The notes under the pieces were generated by a model that worked only from the letters and a program-made list of their open reading frames with translations, was not told the DNA's origin and did no database searches. DNA of 36,160 nt, from positions 1 through 36,160 of the IMG/VR virus record IMGVR_UViG_3300020477_000072; one strand, written 5' to 3'. The position numbers and the translations under genes are program-made. The stretch is from a virus. Shown here piece by piece: positions 17,301 through 24,327 of the stretch. Position 1 is the stretch's first letter. Each line of letters begins with the position of its first letter.

Positions 17301-18720
17301 GCTTAATTACTTTGAAGATGAAAAAGATAAGTTACTAGGACATCTTAATTTAGAGGATCCATCAACTTTATCAAAAAGATCAGCATCTCTTTTACGAGAT
17401 TGGGCAAGTACAGCATTTATGGGTAAAGTTATATTTTCTGCACAAGTAGATATGGCAAGACCAATAGCAGTTAATGGATTTAAAGAAACTTTTAAACACG
17501 GAAGATTACCTAAATTTTTAAGAAATATGGGAGCATATAAAGATGCTATTGCTGAATTAAAAGAACTATCTCCTGCGGCTGAAATTGTAATGGGTTCGGC
17601 TCGTAAAAGAGTAATGGAAGATGGAGGACAAATTGGTTTAGGTCGAACATCATTAGGAAGAATTTTTGATAAATATGTTGCACAACCATTACATAAAATA
17701 CAAGGACCATTTTATATAGCAAACTTATTAGCACCTTGGACAGTATTATGGAAAGATTTTCAAGGCATTCTTTCTGCACATAGATTAATACAAGATTCAA
17801 TAAAAGTATCTAAAGGCACAGCAACTCAATTTGAATTAACAAGATTAGCAAGTTATGGAATAGATATTAAAACAGCTAAACTAATATCAAGAATGCCTTA
17901 TGAACTAATAGATGGAAATTTATATGTATCTAATTCTAGTAAATGGCAAAATTATAATGGAGGATTACAAGCGATACATAAATTTAGACAAGCAATATAT
18001 GGAGATGTAAATCGTACAATTATAACACCAACTCCAACAGATCAATTTAATTTAATGCACGGAGTTTTTAGAGTTAATAACGATCAAATAGCTAAACAAT
18101 TCGATGAGGGATTAATAGGACCTGATAGACATATTTGGAAATTACTTGGTTTTCAAAAAACAGAAAGAGGAGGAAAATTTAGTAACTCGTGGGGAGGTTT
18201 ACCATTCCAATTCTTTTCTTGGGCAGTAGCGGCAAATAGAAAATTAGTTATATCAGGATTACAAGGAAGAGAATTAAATGCTATGGCAGGGATAGTAGCT
18301 ATGATTTCATTTGGAATGATGGGAGATTATTTTAAAAACCCTAGGTACTGGGTACAAAAATCTATGGAAGAAAAAATAATTAGAGGAGTAGAATTATCAG
18401 GAATACTTGGTATATTTACAGATGTTAATTTTATGTTAGAAACTATATCAGGTGGTATGTTTGATACTCCTATAGGAATTAGACCAATGACAGGACAAAA
18501 TTTAAGATTTGGTGATCCTGATGTAGCAGATGCATTAGGAGAATTTTCAGGAGCAGGACCATCTATACCATTAGATTTATTATATGCTTTTATGACGAAT
18601 CAAGATTATGATGAAAAATCAGCAACAATGAGAAGAATAATTCCCTTGAATACTTTATGGTTCTGGGATAGAACATTTAAAAACCTATGGGATTGGGGCG
18701 AAGAAAAATTAAGATATTAA
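14389..18720 (+). CDS. Internal virion protein (T7 gp16-like), no transglycosylase motif
   Basis: The 1443-aa product is the largest in the genome and follows the gp15-like gene with a TAATG overlap. It begins with a soluble region, then a hydrophobic Gly/Ala-rich stretch (LVAGVFDPVNWIPIPFAAGIGFG and following, residues about 134-215) and a long helical body. Position and size fit gp16, which lines the inner-membrane channel during ejection. Unlike T7 gp16, I do not see the ES-x-F lytic transglycosylase motif near the N-terminus, so cell-wall cutting at entry would need another virion enzyme. Confidence 0.82.
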   Translation: MADPHNENKQIFNPDAKETDLTVFKNIESAYSPLPPNYGKSNIKYDMGFVSDSIDEWNLYWMGQLWNHRDGTWQDKGVDPNYDPFAKDNLEGYEQYANKFTDVINKEHHDFLKENIDKNLDRRTRLEASERGILPALVAGVFDPVNWIPIPFAAGIGFGSRFLKGGLIASGLVGATEPIRRTLDRTSTNEETFAYIAGSFFLGGILSGTFGRRIAQETIRSKGGINGLAKTYFKAHHKTEGKPDFEVDGFDWKIGEDAYNAVVVNGNTNRFVGKKYQPVWMDVIKPSTVKVVTESDIINIDKQITDIQDKIVKGGFKIKPEAKTKLQNKIAELEQKKAELKPKIGAEVLTKYKMYLDEGHLRNLYEQAKIHPEVFGASPMKKDIFKSADDFITFMMKKEVYKKIGYFKKRVDETPVDAENRLNAMVYDDLLKTAKIDQSTDTNKYLEWVEAWSNYGAAAKLSRQLKDPWFVRRMHEISGDYGTATYGNKYDVATMPSAYMESSTKWFSLYRNTIHGIKDDFNEYRSGNANSDRVLDMNLSKGIIQTQDAMDYAITKMNGRNDNVNPVKMTWNEYSSKTFHAVVDEKVYGDSALPPMIRKSADRVRKMMKTMGDDAEELKMFTSQGAYKQLMEKRLGRIEELEALLGKTSDDIGIAINNFNKLEKFVARIRKTNPDKTIENQYFKKGKDFDLDRGTARYINKHYKELPEELDRFLMEQNVKDLETGEILTAGVEIRGGHIGQLRRLSEEQTFPEFVTDTKALNKWQIARYKKMLDKENNRYKEIKKELEDYNLDSISPPNETKNTYLTRMWRLEKIEQNPEKLKAILHKHFTAHPLRLRKNKKNALTGERQIEYISTDPDKVQARVDDAFETITEQARLMDAEGFAGFHRGRAGAKPLMTRKIDIPNREVMEFIETDVEYVLRQYYLRMGPSIELARNFGDKNLESFMHQAEMRLVRKHLKKEADNNMVDRMLNYFEDEKDKLLGHLNLEDPSTLSKRSASLLRDWASTAFMGKVIFSAQVDMARPIAVNGFKETFKHGRLPKFLRNMGAYKDAIAELKELSPAAEIVMGSARKRVMEDGGQIGLGRTSLGRIFDKYVAQPLHKIQGPFYIANLLAPWTVLWKDFQGILSAHRLIQDSIKVSKGTATQFELTRLASYGIDIKTAKLISRMPYELIDGNLYVSNSSKWQNYNGGLQAIHKFRQAIYGDVNRTIITPTPTDQFNLMHGVFRVNNDQIAKQFDEGLIGPDRHIWKLLGFQKTERGGKFSNSWGGLPFQFFSWAVAANRKLVISGLQGRELNAMAGIVAMISFGMMGDYFKNPRYWVQKSMEEKIIRGVELSGILGIFTDVNFMLETISGGMFDTPIGIRPMTGQNLRFGDPDVADALGEFSGAGPSIPLDLLYAFMTNQDYDEKSATMRRIIPLNTLWFWDRTFKNLWDWGEEKLRY

Positions 18721-18721
18721 A

Positions 18722-19822
18722 ATGACAATAGCTAGTAGTAAAAATACACCTAGAGCATCTTATACAGCATCAGCTAGTCAAACTAGCTTTGCTATACCTT
18801 TTGAATTTTTTAGTACAAATGATGTAAAGGTTTATAATGGAACAACTTTATTAACTTACAATGCATCTCCAAGTAGTGCATCACAATATTCTATAACTGG
18901 AACTGCGGCATCATCCGATGATGCTTATGAATTTGGTTCAGGTGGATCAATAACATTAGGTGGAAGTGGAGCAAGTGCTAATGATATAATTACTATTATA
19001 AGAGATATAACATTAGAAAGAACTTCAGACTTTCCTCCAACTGGATCATTTGATATTGCCACATTAAATACACAATTAGATCAAATCAATGCTCAACTTG
19101 CAGATAGAAAACAACAAAGTGATCGTTCAATAAAATTAGCAGATACTGATTCAGTATCAGCAACATTAACATTACCTCCTAAAGCAACTAGAGCATCTAA
19201 AGTATTAGAATTTGATTCTGATGGAGATGTAGCAACAACTCTTTCAACTGCTAATTTATCAACACTTTCAGGACTTACATCTGAAATAGCAACAGTAGCT
19301 GGAATATCTAGTGAAATTACAACAGTATCAACAAATAATTCTAACATTTCAACTTGTGCGACTAATATTACTGCAATTAATAATGCAGGTACACACGCCA
19401 CAAATGCGGCTAACTCAGCAACAGCGGCGGCAACATCTGAAACTAATGCGGCATCTTCTGAATCAGCGGCGGCGGCTAGTGCTTCTAGTGCGGCGGCATC
19501 AGCAGGTGGTGGTACAGTTAAAGTAACTTCTGCTGATACTTCACCACACGATTTAAACACAAAATTATTAGTATCAGGGAACTTATCCAAAACTGTTAAT
19601 AATGCTGGTGGTAATGAAACATTAACATTATCAACTATCGGCGGAGCAGAAGTTTATGGATTTACAGTAAATGGTACAAATAATTTAATAGTAACAACAA
19701 CAAATAGTGGAGCAGATAGTATATCAAATGCAGATTATGCGTCATTTGATGATAAGCTATTTGCTTCTGTAGGATTTACATGGTCTTTAAATGCCAATGG
19801 AAACCTTATAGCAACGGTATAA
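18722..19822 (+). CDS. Tail fibre anchor protein (T7 gp17 N-terminal domain)
   Basis: The 366-aa product has the T7 tail-fibre N-terminal domain: YTASASQTSFAIPFEFF, NGTTLLTY, ITLGGSGASANDIITIIRDI, then RTSDFPPTGSFD and a helix AQLADRKQQSDRSIKLADTD. Residues about 180-265 are Ser/Thr/Ala/Asn-rich with heptad-like repeats (a trimeric stalk), and the end is a short beta-rich cap. At 366 residues it is far shorter than T7 gp17 (553), so it probably anchors the separate tip proteins encoded downstream. The Ala-rich stalk is written with GCG at every alanine that precedes another alanine. Confidence 0.88.
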   Translation: MTIASSKNTPRASYTASASQTSFAIPFEFFSTNDVKVYNGTTLLTYNASPSSASQYSITGTAASSDDAYEFGSGGSITLGGSGASANDIITIIRDITLERTSDFPPTGSFDIATLNTQLDQINAQLADRKQQSDRSIKLADTDSVSATLTLPPKATRASKVLEFDSDGDVATTLSTANLSTLSGLTSEIATVAGISSEITTVSTNNSNISTCATNITAINNAGTHATNAANSATAAATSETNAASSESAAAASASSAAASAGGGTVKVTSADTSPHDLNTKLLVSGNLSKTVNNAGGNETLTLSTIGGAEVYGFTVNGTNNLIVTTTNSGADSISNADYASFDDKLFASVGFTWSLNANGNLIATV

Positions 19823-19877
19823 AAAAGATGAATTTTAATAGTTTACATGAATTTAAAATAATGATATTTAAAATACT

Positions 19878-20348
19878 ATGGCAACGATAGATTTAGGAAA
19901 ATTAGCTTTTACATTTAGAGGTACTTATGCAGGAGGTACTGATTATACTCCTAGAGATGTAGTAACTTATACTGATGGGGGTGTATTAGGTACTTATATT
20001 TGTACTGCCAATTCAACAGGTAATGCTCCATCATCTGGTGGAACTGCACATGCTTCTTGGACATATATGTCAAAAAGTGCAAGTGGAATTTATGATGGTT
20101 CTTTATCATTAGGTTCTGCTGGTGATGCCTTGAAAGTGAATGGAGCAGGAAACGCATTAGAATTTGGCACGATTGAGGGTTCTGTTATTTCAACAGTCGG
20201 AACTACTTTTGCAAACTGGAATGATATAACTTCTAACTTAACAACTAATTTACCAAGCACACAAAATAAATTTTTAGCTGGACCAATAACTGTTACATCT
20301 CCCGCTGTATGGACAGTAACGGGAACTGGAACTTTAACAATTATATAA
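19878..20348 (+). CDS. Putative tail fibre / carbohydrate-binding protein
   Basis: The 156-aa product has FTFRGTYAGGTDYTPRDVVTYTDGG followed by TYICTANSTGNAP and ASWTYMSKS, split here as the pattern TYAGGTDYTPRDVVTY then W, which resembles small carbohydrate-binding (CBM5/12-like) modules in phage fibres. The C-terminal half is beta-rich and Thr/Ser-rich. It lies directly after the fibre anchor and opens the module in which CATG sites appear. A receptor-contact role is inferred. Confidence 0.65.
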   Translation: MATIDLGKLAFTFRGTYAGGTDYTPRDVVTYTDGGVLGTYICTANSTGNAPSSGGTAHASWTYMSKSASGIYDGSLSLGSAGDALKVNGAGNALEFGTIEGSVISTVGTTFANWNDITSNLTTNLPSTQNKFLAGPITVTSPAVWTVTGTGTLTII

Positions 20349-20350
20349 TT

Positions 20351-20965
20351 ATGACAACTTTAATAGTAGATAAAATTTCTCCAAAAACTGGTACAGGATT
20401 ACAAATAGGAGATAGTGGAGATACTATCACAGTACCATCTGGAGTAACTTTTGAGAATTTAGGAACAGCAACTGGATTTGGAACTGCTGGAATTATTGGA
20501 GTAAAAACAACTTTATTAACGACTTCTGGTGCAATATCTGGTTCTAATTGGCAAGAATGGACTGGGTTAAGAAATGAATATACTGCATCTAGTACATCAA
20601 ATAGATTATTACATCTTTGTCAAACATCAGTAGCAGTTGATTCAACTTCTTGTGTTTTTAAATTTTATAATAATACTACTTCAGCAAATACTGATAATGC
20701 AGTTGCTCCAAACGATAGTAGTAGAGTAGGCGCAACAGCAAGATCCCATGTTGGAGGAACTTCTTGGGGTTATACAACAATGTTTAGTGCATGGAGTACA
20801 CCACCTAATACAACTGCAAACCAATATACTGTAATGGGATGGGAACATAACGCGGGATCAATAAGATATAACAGTAACCATGATAACGGAGATAGTTTTA
20901 CTTGTGATAGAATGAGAGCAATTTCTCAATATACAATAATAGAATTTGCAAGTGGAGTATTATAA
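20351..20965 (+). CDS. Fibre/tip protein, tandem paralogue 1
   Basis: ATG at 20351 is preferred over an in-frame upstream ATG at 20309, because paralogues 2 and 3 begin at the equivalent place. The 204-aa product has an N-terminal module of the type VDKI-P-TGT-LQIGDSGDTITVPSG, then a beta-rich domain with NRLLHLCQTS, VFKFYNNTTSANT, TPPNTTANQYTVMGWEHN and the end QYTIIEFASGVL. The IG-SG-IxIPSG repeat is common in phage fibre proteins; the C-terminal domain is likely a trimeric receptor-binding head. Stop and next start overlap. Confidence 0.72.
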   Translation: MTTLIVDKISPKTGTGLQIGDSGDTITVPSGVTFENLGTATGFGTAGIIGVKTTLLTTSGAISGSNWQEWTGLRNEYTASSTSNRLLHLCQTSVAVDSTSCVFKFYNNTTSANTDNAVAPNDSSRVGATARSHVGGTSWGYTTMFSAWSTPPNTTANQYTVMGWEHNAGSIRYNSNHDNGDSFTCDRMRAISQYTIIEFASGVL

Positions 20966-21588
20966 TGGCTAGTGAAATAAAAGTAGATAAAATAACACCA
21001 TATACTGGAACATCTCTTACATTGGGAGAGAGTGGACAAAAATATCAAATACCATCTGGTGCAACAATAGCCAATAGTGGTACTGTTTCTGGTATAGGTG
21101 GAGCTAATATAGTTAAAGTATCAAGTGTTAGAATGACTGGTAGAGTAGCTTTTTCTGCCTCTGGAACTTCTTGGACAGAGATGACTGGATTACAATTAAC
21201 TCATACAGCGGCAAGTACATCTAATAGATTATTATTTATATGTACTTTTACTGGAACAGAGGATGGAACTTCTTGGCATTGTAAATTTTATAATAACACA
21301 ACATCAGCTAATCCTACGGGTGCAGTACATCCAGGAGAGGGTAGCCGACCAGGTTGCACATCTAAACACAATCAAAATAATGGTTCTTGGGGAACAACTA
21401 TCCCAATGATTACTTGGGTTACACCACCAAATACATCTGCAAATCAATATACAGTTATGGCGGCTAGTCATAGTGGAACTGGTTATGCAAATAGTAATCA
21501 AAATAATTCTGATAGTGGTAATGCTGATAGTGTAAGAACTATTTGTCAATTTACAATCATTGAAGTAGATAGTGGAGGAGTGGCATAA
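20965..21588 (+). CDS. Fibre/tip protein, tandem paralogue 2
   Basis: The 207-aa product aligns with its neighbours from end to end: IKVDKITPYTGTSLTLGESG and YQIPSGATIANSGT, then NRLLFICTFTGTEDGTSWHC, KFYNNTTSANPTG, TPPNTSANQYTVMAASH and QFTIIEVDSGGVA. It is closest to paralogue 1 in the KFYNNTTSAN and PPNT-ANQYTVM blocks. Insert positions between the shared blocks differ, which is expected if exposed loops diversify. Translation is coupled to paralogue 1 by a one-base overlap of TAA and ATG. Confidence 0.72.
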   Translation: MASEIKVDKITPYTGTSLTLGESGQKYQIPSGATIANSGTVSGIGGANIVKVSSVRMTGRVAFSASGTSWTEMTGLQLTHTAASTSNRLLFICTFTGTEDGTSWHCKFYNNTTSANPTGAVHPGEGSRPGCTSKHNQNNGSWGTTIPMITWVTPPNTSANQYTVMAASHSGTGYANSNQNNSDSGNADSVRTICQFTIIEVDSGGVA

Positions 21589-21589
21589 T

Positions 21590-22219
21590 ATGAGTGAATT
21601 AAAAATAGATAAAGCAAGACCAATAAATCCAACTGGAACAATTCAATTATGTGAAAGTGGAGATACTATTACTATTCCTGCTGGTGCGACTTTTGCAAAT
21701 TCTGGAACAACAACGGGTTTAGTGCCTGGTGATGTAGTTAAAATATCCAATGTTAAATATGAGGGTAGAGATAGTCATGGCTCAACTCATACTTGGTATG
21801 CTCTAACTGGTTTAAATTTATCACACCAAGCCGCTAGTACAAATAATAAACTTTTATTTTTGGCTCAAAATGTTGGAACTTTAAATCCAGGAGGTTCTTC
21901 TTTTTCATATAGATTTTATGACAGAACTAATAGTGATGACATGAAAGGTTCTGCTAATGCTCAAACAGATGGGAGCAGACCACTAGGAAATGCTAAATCA
22001 TATTGTGATAGTACATCTTGGGCTACTTGTTCATCAATGATGGCTTGGGTAACTCCAGCTAATACTGGAATAATTCAGTATGGTATTGATGTTATGCACC
22101 AACACGCTGATTTTAGAACAAATGGAAATTATGATAATAGCGATAGTGGAACAGTTGACAGATCAAGAGGTTTATCAACATTTACAATTATTGAATTTGA
22201 TAGTGGAGTAATAAAATAG
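21590..22219 (+). CDS. Fibre/tip protein, tandem paralogue 3
   Basis: ATG at 21590 follows the previous stop by one base; an in-frame upstream ATG at 21572 would overlap paralogue 2. The 209-aa product keeps the module pattern LKIDKARPINPTGTIQLCES, GDTITIPAGATFANSGTTTG, then NNKLLFLAQNVGTL, FSYRFYDRTNSDD, AWVTPANTGIIQYGIDVMHQH and TFTIIEFDSGVIK. It is the most divergent of the three. The set suggests repeated duplication of a receptor-binding gene. Confidence 0.72.
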   Translation: MSELKIDKARPINPTGTIQLCESGDTITIPAGATFANSGTTTGLVPGDVVKISNVKYEGRDSHGSTHTWYALTGLNLSHQAASTNNKLLFLAQNVGTLNPGGSSFSYRFYDRTNSDDMKGSANAQTDGSRPLGNAKSYCDSTSWATCSSMMAWVTPANTGIIQYGIDVMHQHADFRTNGNYDNSDSGTVDRSRGLSTFTIIEFDSGVIK

Positions 22220-22228
22220 GAGAATAAT

Positions 22229-22624
22229 ATGGCAGAAAAAGTAGATAGTTATTTAACATTAAAAGCAATACAGTTGCTTAATCCAAAAGCGGCAGTATCT
22301 GTTATTGATGATCCTGATAATAAAGGAGATGATGGAGAATGGGAAGAAACTATTGCTTGGTCTGGACATTATTATCCTAATGGAGAGGGTACTCCAATAG
22401 AAGTACAACCTAAATTTTCTCTTGAAGAAATACGGGCTAAATATCCAGAGGCACAAATTATTATTAATAATGAACAAGTTGGCAGAACAAGAGAAACTGC
22501 TTATGGAAGATTACAAGATCAATTAGATAAAATATACCACGATATTGATGCTGGTAAATTAGATAAAACTGGAGAATGGTTTAAATCTATTAAAGCTGTC
22601 AAAGACGCAAATCCATTTGAATAA
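22229..22624 (+). CDS. XkdW-like / fibre-associated small protein
   Basis: The 131-aa product ends with RLQDQLDKIYHDIDAGKL, then TGEWFKSIKAVKDANP, a pattern (QLD-x-I/W, short acidic linker, I-x-x-VK-x-x-(Y/N)P) found in XkdW-like small proteins that follow fibre genes in tailed phages and are suspected chaperones or virion accessories. A strong AGGAG site precedes the ATG. The N-terminal part has a PNGEGTPIEVQPKFSLEEI segment of unknown role. Confidence 0.6.
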   Translation: MAEKVDSYLTLKAIQLLNPKAAVSVIDDPDNKGDDGEWEETIAWSGHYYPNGEGTPIEVQPKFSLEEIRAKYPEAQIIINNEQVGRTRETAYGRLQDQLDKIYHDIDAGKLDKTGEWFKSIKAVKDANPFE

Positions 22625-22633
22625 TTTTATTTT

Positions 22634-23236
22634 GTGTTATTTCCTTTAACACCGCAAACAAATAGATTTATTACAACTCAATATAGCCGCACAAAATTTC
22701 TTACCGAACAAGGTATAGAAAAAATAATTAAAGGATTAGATAAAGATAAATGGATTGATGTTGGCGGTTATCAATCAAAAGAAGTTGGAATATCAGAGGA
22801 AGTAAAATCGGCTGATAGGATATGCCAAGCACAGTTCCTTAAAAATGATGTTCTTCCTTTATTTGAAATTAGCCAAGCTTTAAGACAAGCTAATGATGAA
22901 TATTGGAAATTAGAATTAAACCATATTAATTTAATAACCGACAATATAAGCGTTGTTAAATATAATACTGGAGGATTATTGAATTGGCACATGGATATAT
23001 GTGCAACTTTATCAACTAGAAAAATTAGTTTTACTATACAGCTTTCTGATCCAAAAGATTATGAGGGTGGAGATTTACAATTTTTTGAGGGAGATAAAAC
23101 AAAGATTAATCCAGCATTAAGGGAAAAAGGTTTATTAATTGTTTTTCCGTCTTACAGTTGGCATAGGGTTTTACCTATAACAAAAGGAACAAGGTATGCT
23201 CTAGTAGGATGGGTTCATGGACCAACCTTTAAATGA
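22634..23236 (+). CDS. 2-oxoglutarate/Fe(II)-dependent oxygenase 1
   Basis: The 200-aa product shows a complete 2OG-Fe(II) double-stranded beta-helix signature: H119-x-D121 (NWHMDIC), distal H177 (YSWHRVLP) and R187 (GTRYALVGW), which fits the 2-oxoglutarate-binding arginine. The GG-LQFF-G segment matches PKHD-type (PiuC-like) hydroxylases. The only start after the in-frame stop at 22622 is GTG 22634, without a visible ribosome site. It may hydroxylate a protein, DNA base or small molecule; the substrate is unknown. The second oxygenase gene overlaps its end. Confidence 0.88.
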   Translation: MLFPLTPQTNRFITTQYSRTKFLTEQGIEKIIKGLDKDKWIDVGGYQSKEVGISEEVKSADRICQAQFLKNDVLPLFEISQALRQANDEYWKLELNHINLITDNISVVKYNTGGLLNWHMDICATLSTRKISFTIQLSDPKDYEGGDLQFFEGDKTKINPALREKGLLIVFPSYSWHRVLPITKGTRYALVGWVHGPTFK

Positions 23237-23793
23237 TTAAAGTTATAGATAATTTTTTACCTAAACCAATTTTTAACAAACTGTTAAAATGTGTTGAAGA
23301 TGAATTTTTTAACTGGGAATGGCAAAATGACTCTATGGTTAATCCTACAACTGGAATAGGGGATGGAAAATTTAAATTTGGTATGACTTTATTTGTTCAT
23401 CCAAACTTAAAAAGTTCTGGCAGAAGAAGCCACGAATTATTACCATTGTTTTCTTTATTAAAAGATTATCAAGATGAAATAATACCATCTAAAACTTTAG
23501 TAAAATTAAAGTTAAATTTATATCCTAATGAGGGTAAGCAAGTAAAACACGGGAGACATAGCGATATAACTAATAATGGAGAATTAGATAAGAGCATTAT
23601 TACTTCTGTTTTTAATTTTCATACTTGTAATGGATATACAGTAATAGAAAAAGAAGATGGAACTGAACAAAAAGTTCCGTCTGTTGCAAATCAGATTGTT
23701 ATATTTGATAATACTTGGCATTATGGGGTTACTCAATCTGATATTCCTAGAAGAATTTTATTAAATATGAATGTGGCTATAAAATCCCCATAA
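23233..23793 (+). CDS. 2-oxoglutarate/Fe(II)-dependent oxygenase 2
   Basis: The 186-aa product has H109-x-D111 (GRHSDI), distal H163 (NTWHYGVT) and Arg173/174 (PRRILLNMN), all consistent with 2OG-Fe(II) oxygenases; the start IKVIDNFLP is typical of this superfamily's first strand. It overlaps oxygenase 1 by ATGA, so the two are made together, but they share little sequence beyond the signature. Substrate unknown. Similar enzymes are frequent in marine phages. Confidence 0.82.
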   Translation: MIKVIDNFLPKPIFNKLLKCVEDEFFNWEWQNDSMVNPTTGIGDGKFKFGMTLFVHPNLKSSGRRSHELLPLFSLLKDYQDEIIPSKTLVKLKLNLYPNEGKQVKHGRHSDITNNGELDKSIITSVFNFHTCNGYTVIEKEDGTEQKVPSVANQIVIFDNTWHYGVTQSDIPRRILLNMNVAIKSP

Positions 23794-23836
23794 ATTAAAT
23801 CAATAAATCTATTGGTTTCTATCTCTTCTTAGTGTA

Positions 23837-23852
23837 TTCATACTTGTATGAA
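23837..23852. promoter_or_regulatory. Palindrome over a start codon
   Basis: TTCATACTTGTATGAA is a 16-base near-perfect palindrome (7-base arms, TT centre) whose right arm contains the ATG of the following ORF at 23848. As RNA it can form six pairs around a CTTG tetraloop and hide the start codon; as DNA it could be an operator. A weak promoter-like TTGGTT (23812) 17 bases before TATTCA (23835) overlaps it. It sits in the 54-base gap between the oxygenases and the next operon. Confidence 0.45.
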
Positions 23853-24018
23853 GAACTATGAAGTACCCTACAGTTTTGAAATTAAAGAACTAGCAAACGG
23901 AATGTTTGAAATCACTATCCGTGCTACAGGATTCATATCTCCTAGTGATGCAGAAAGATTCTTACACGACATCAATACTTATAGCTTTGATAAAGAAAAT
24001 AAAAGGACTATACACTAA
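23848..24018 (+). CDS. Hypothetical 56-aa protein
   Basis: ATG 23848 begins a 56-codon frame ending TAA 24016-24018; the sequence KNYEVPYSFEIKELANGMFE, ITIRATGFISPSDAERFLHD looks like a compact alpha/beta protein and not random translation. Its stop overlaps the ATG of the Cys-rich gene. No family recognised. The start codon lies inside a palindrome that may control translation. Confidence 0.6.
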   Translation: MKNYEVPYSFEIKELANGMFEITIRATGFISPSDAERFLHDINTYSFDKENKRTIH

Positions 24019-24149
24019 TGGAGAGAATATGTAAAAGCTGTAACCACGATTGTCATTGTACTGACGAACATATTGACGAGTACTTAGATATATGTCCTTG
24101 TAATAAATGTGATTGTGGACAAAAAGCAGAAGATACAACTTATGAATGA
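24018..24149 (+). CDS. Cysteine-rich metal-binding mini-protein
   Basis: This 43-aa product contains eight cysteines (residues 5, 8, 12, 14, 26, 28, 31, 33) and three histidines, arranged ICKSCNHDCHC and CPCNKCDC. Paired CxxC/CxC motifs suggest binding of one or two zinc ions or an iron-sulfur cluster. It is coupled to the gene before (TAATG) and overlaps the next by 8 bases. Tiny Cys-rich proteins of this kind are known in phages but have no assigned function that I can name. Confidence 0.65.
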   Translation: MERICKSCNHDCHCTDEHIDEYLDICPCNKCDCGQKAEDTTYE

Positions 24150-24327
24150 TAAATTAGTAACAGCATTATTAGCAATTCTTTTAGCTTTAGGTGGTTGGAA
24201 TTTATCCCAAACATTTAAACTGTCTAATGATATGATTGAAGTAATAGTTAAAGTTAATCATATTGAAAAAGTATTAGGCAAATCTTTGAAGAAGAAAAAG
24301 AAAAAGAAAAACAGTAATGCACAATGA
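24142..24327 (+). CDS. Small membrane-anchored protein, paralogue A
   Basis: ATG 24142 is preferred because it places the hydrophobic segment (residues about 5-20, LVTALLAILLALGGW) at the N-terminus, as in the paralogue at 24525. The 61-aa product continues NLSQTFKLS, a short helix, and ends in a poly-lysine tail. The LALGGWNLSQTFKLS stretch closely matches IALGGWSLSRTFELS in the gene at 24525-24779. Membrane anchor plus charged tail beside lysozyme suggests a lysis role (holin accessory or inner-membrane spanin), but this is inference. Confidence 0.65.
   Translation: MNDKLVTALLAILLALGGWNLSQTFKLSNDMIEVIVKVNHIEKVLGKSLKKKKKKKNSNAQ

Noticed and set aside
19093-19590. Minus-strand open frame of 165 codons, Ala/Val-rich
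   Set aside because: It is the antisense shadow of the Ser/Thr/Ala stalk of the fibre anchor gene; low complexity and no ribosome site.
19828-19890. 20-codon frame between the fibre anchor and the next gene
   Set aside because: Very short, no ribosome site, and overlaps the next start; treated as spacer.
20309-20350. Upstream ATG for fibre paralogue 1
   Set aside because: It overlaps the previous gene and the added residues have no match in paralogues 2 and 3, which start at the equivalent of 20351.
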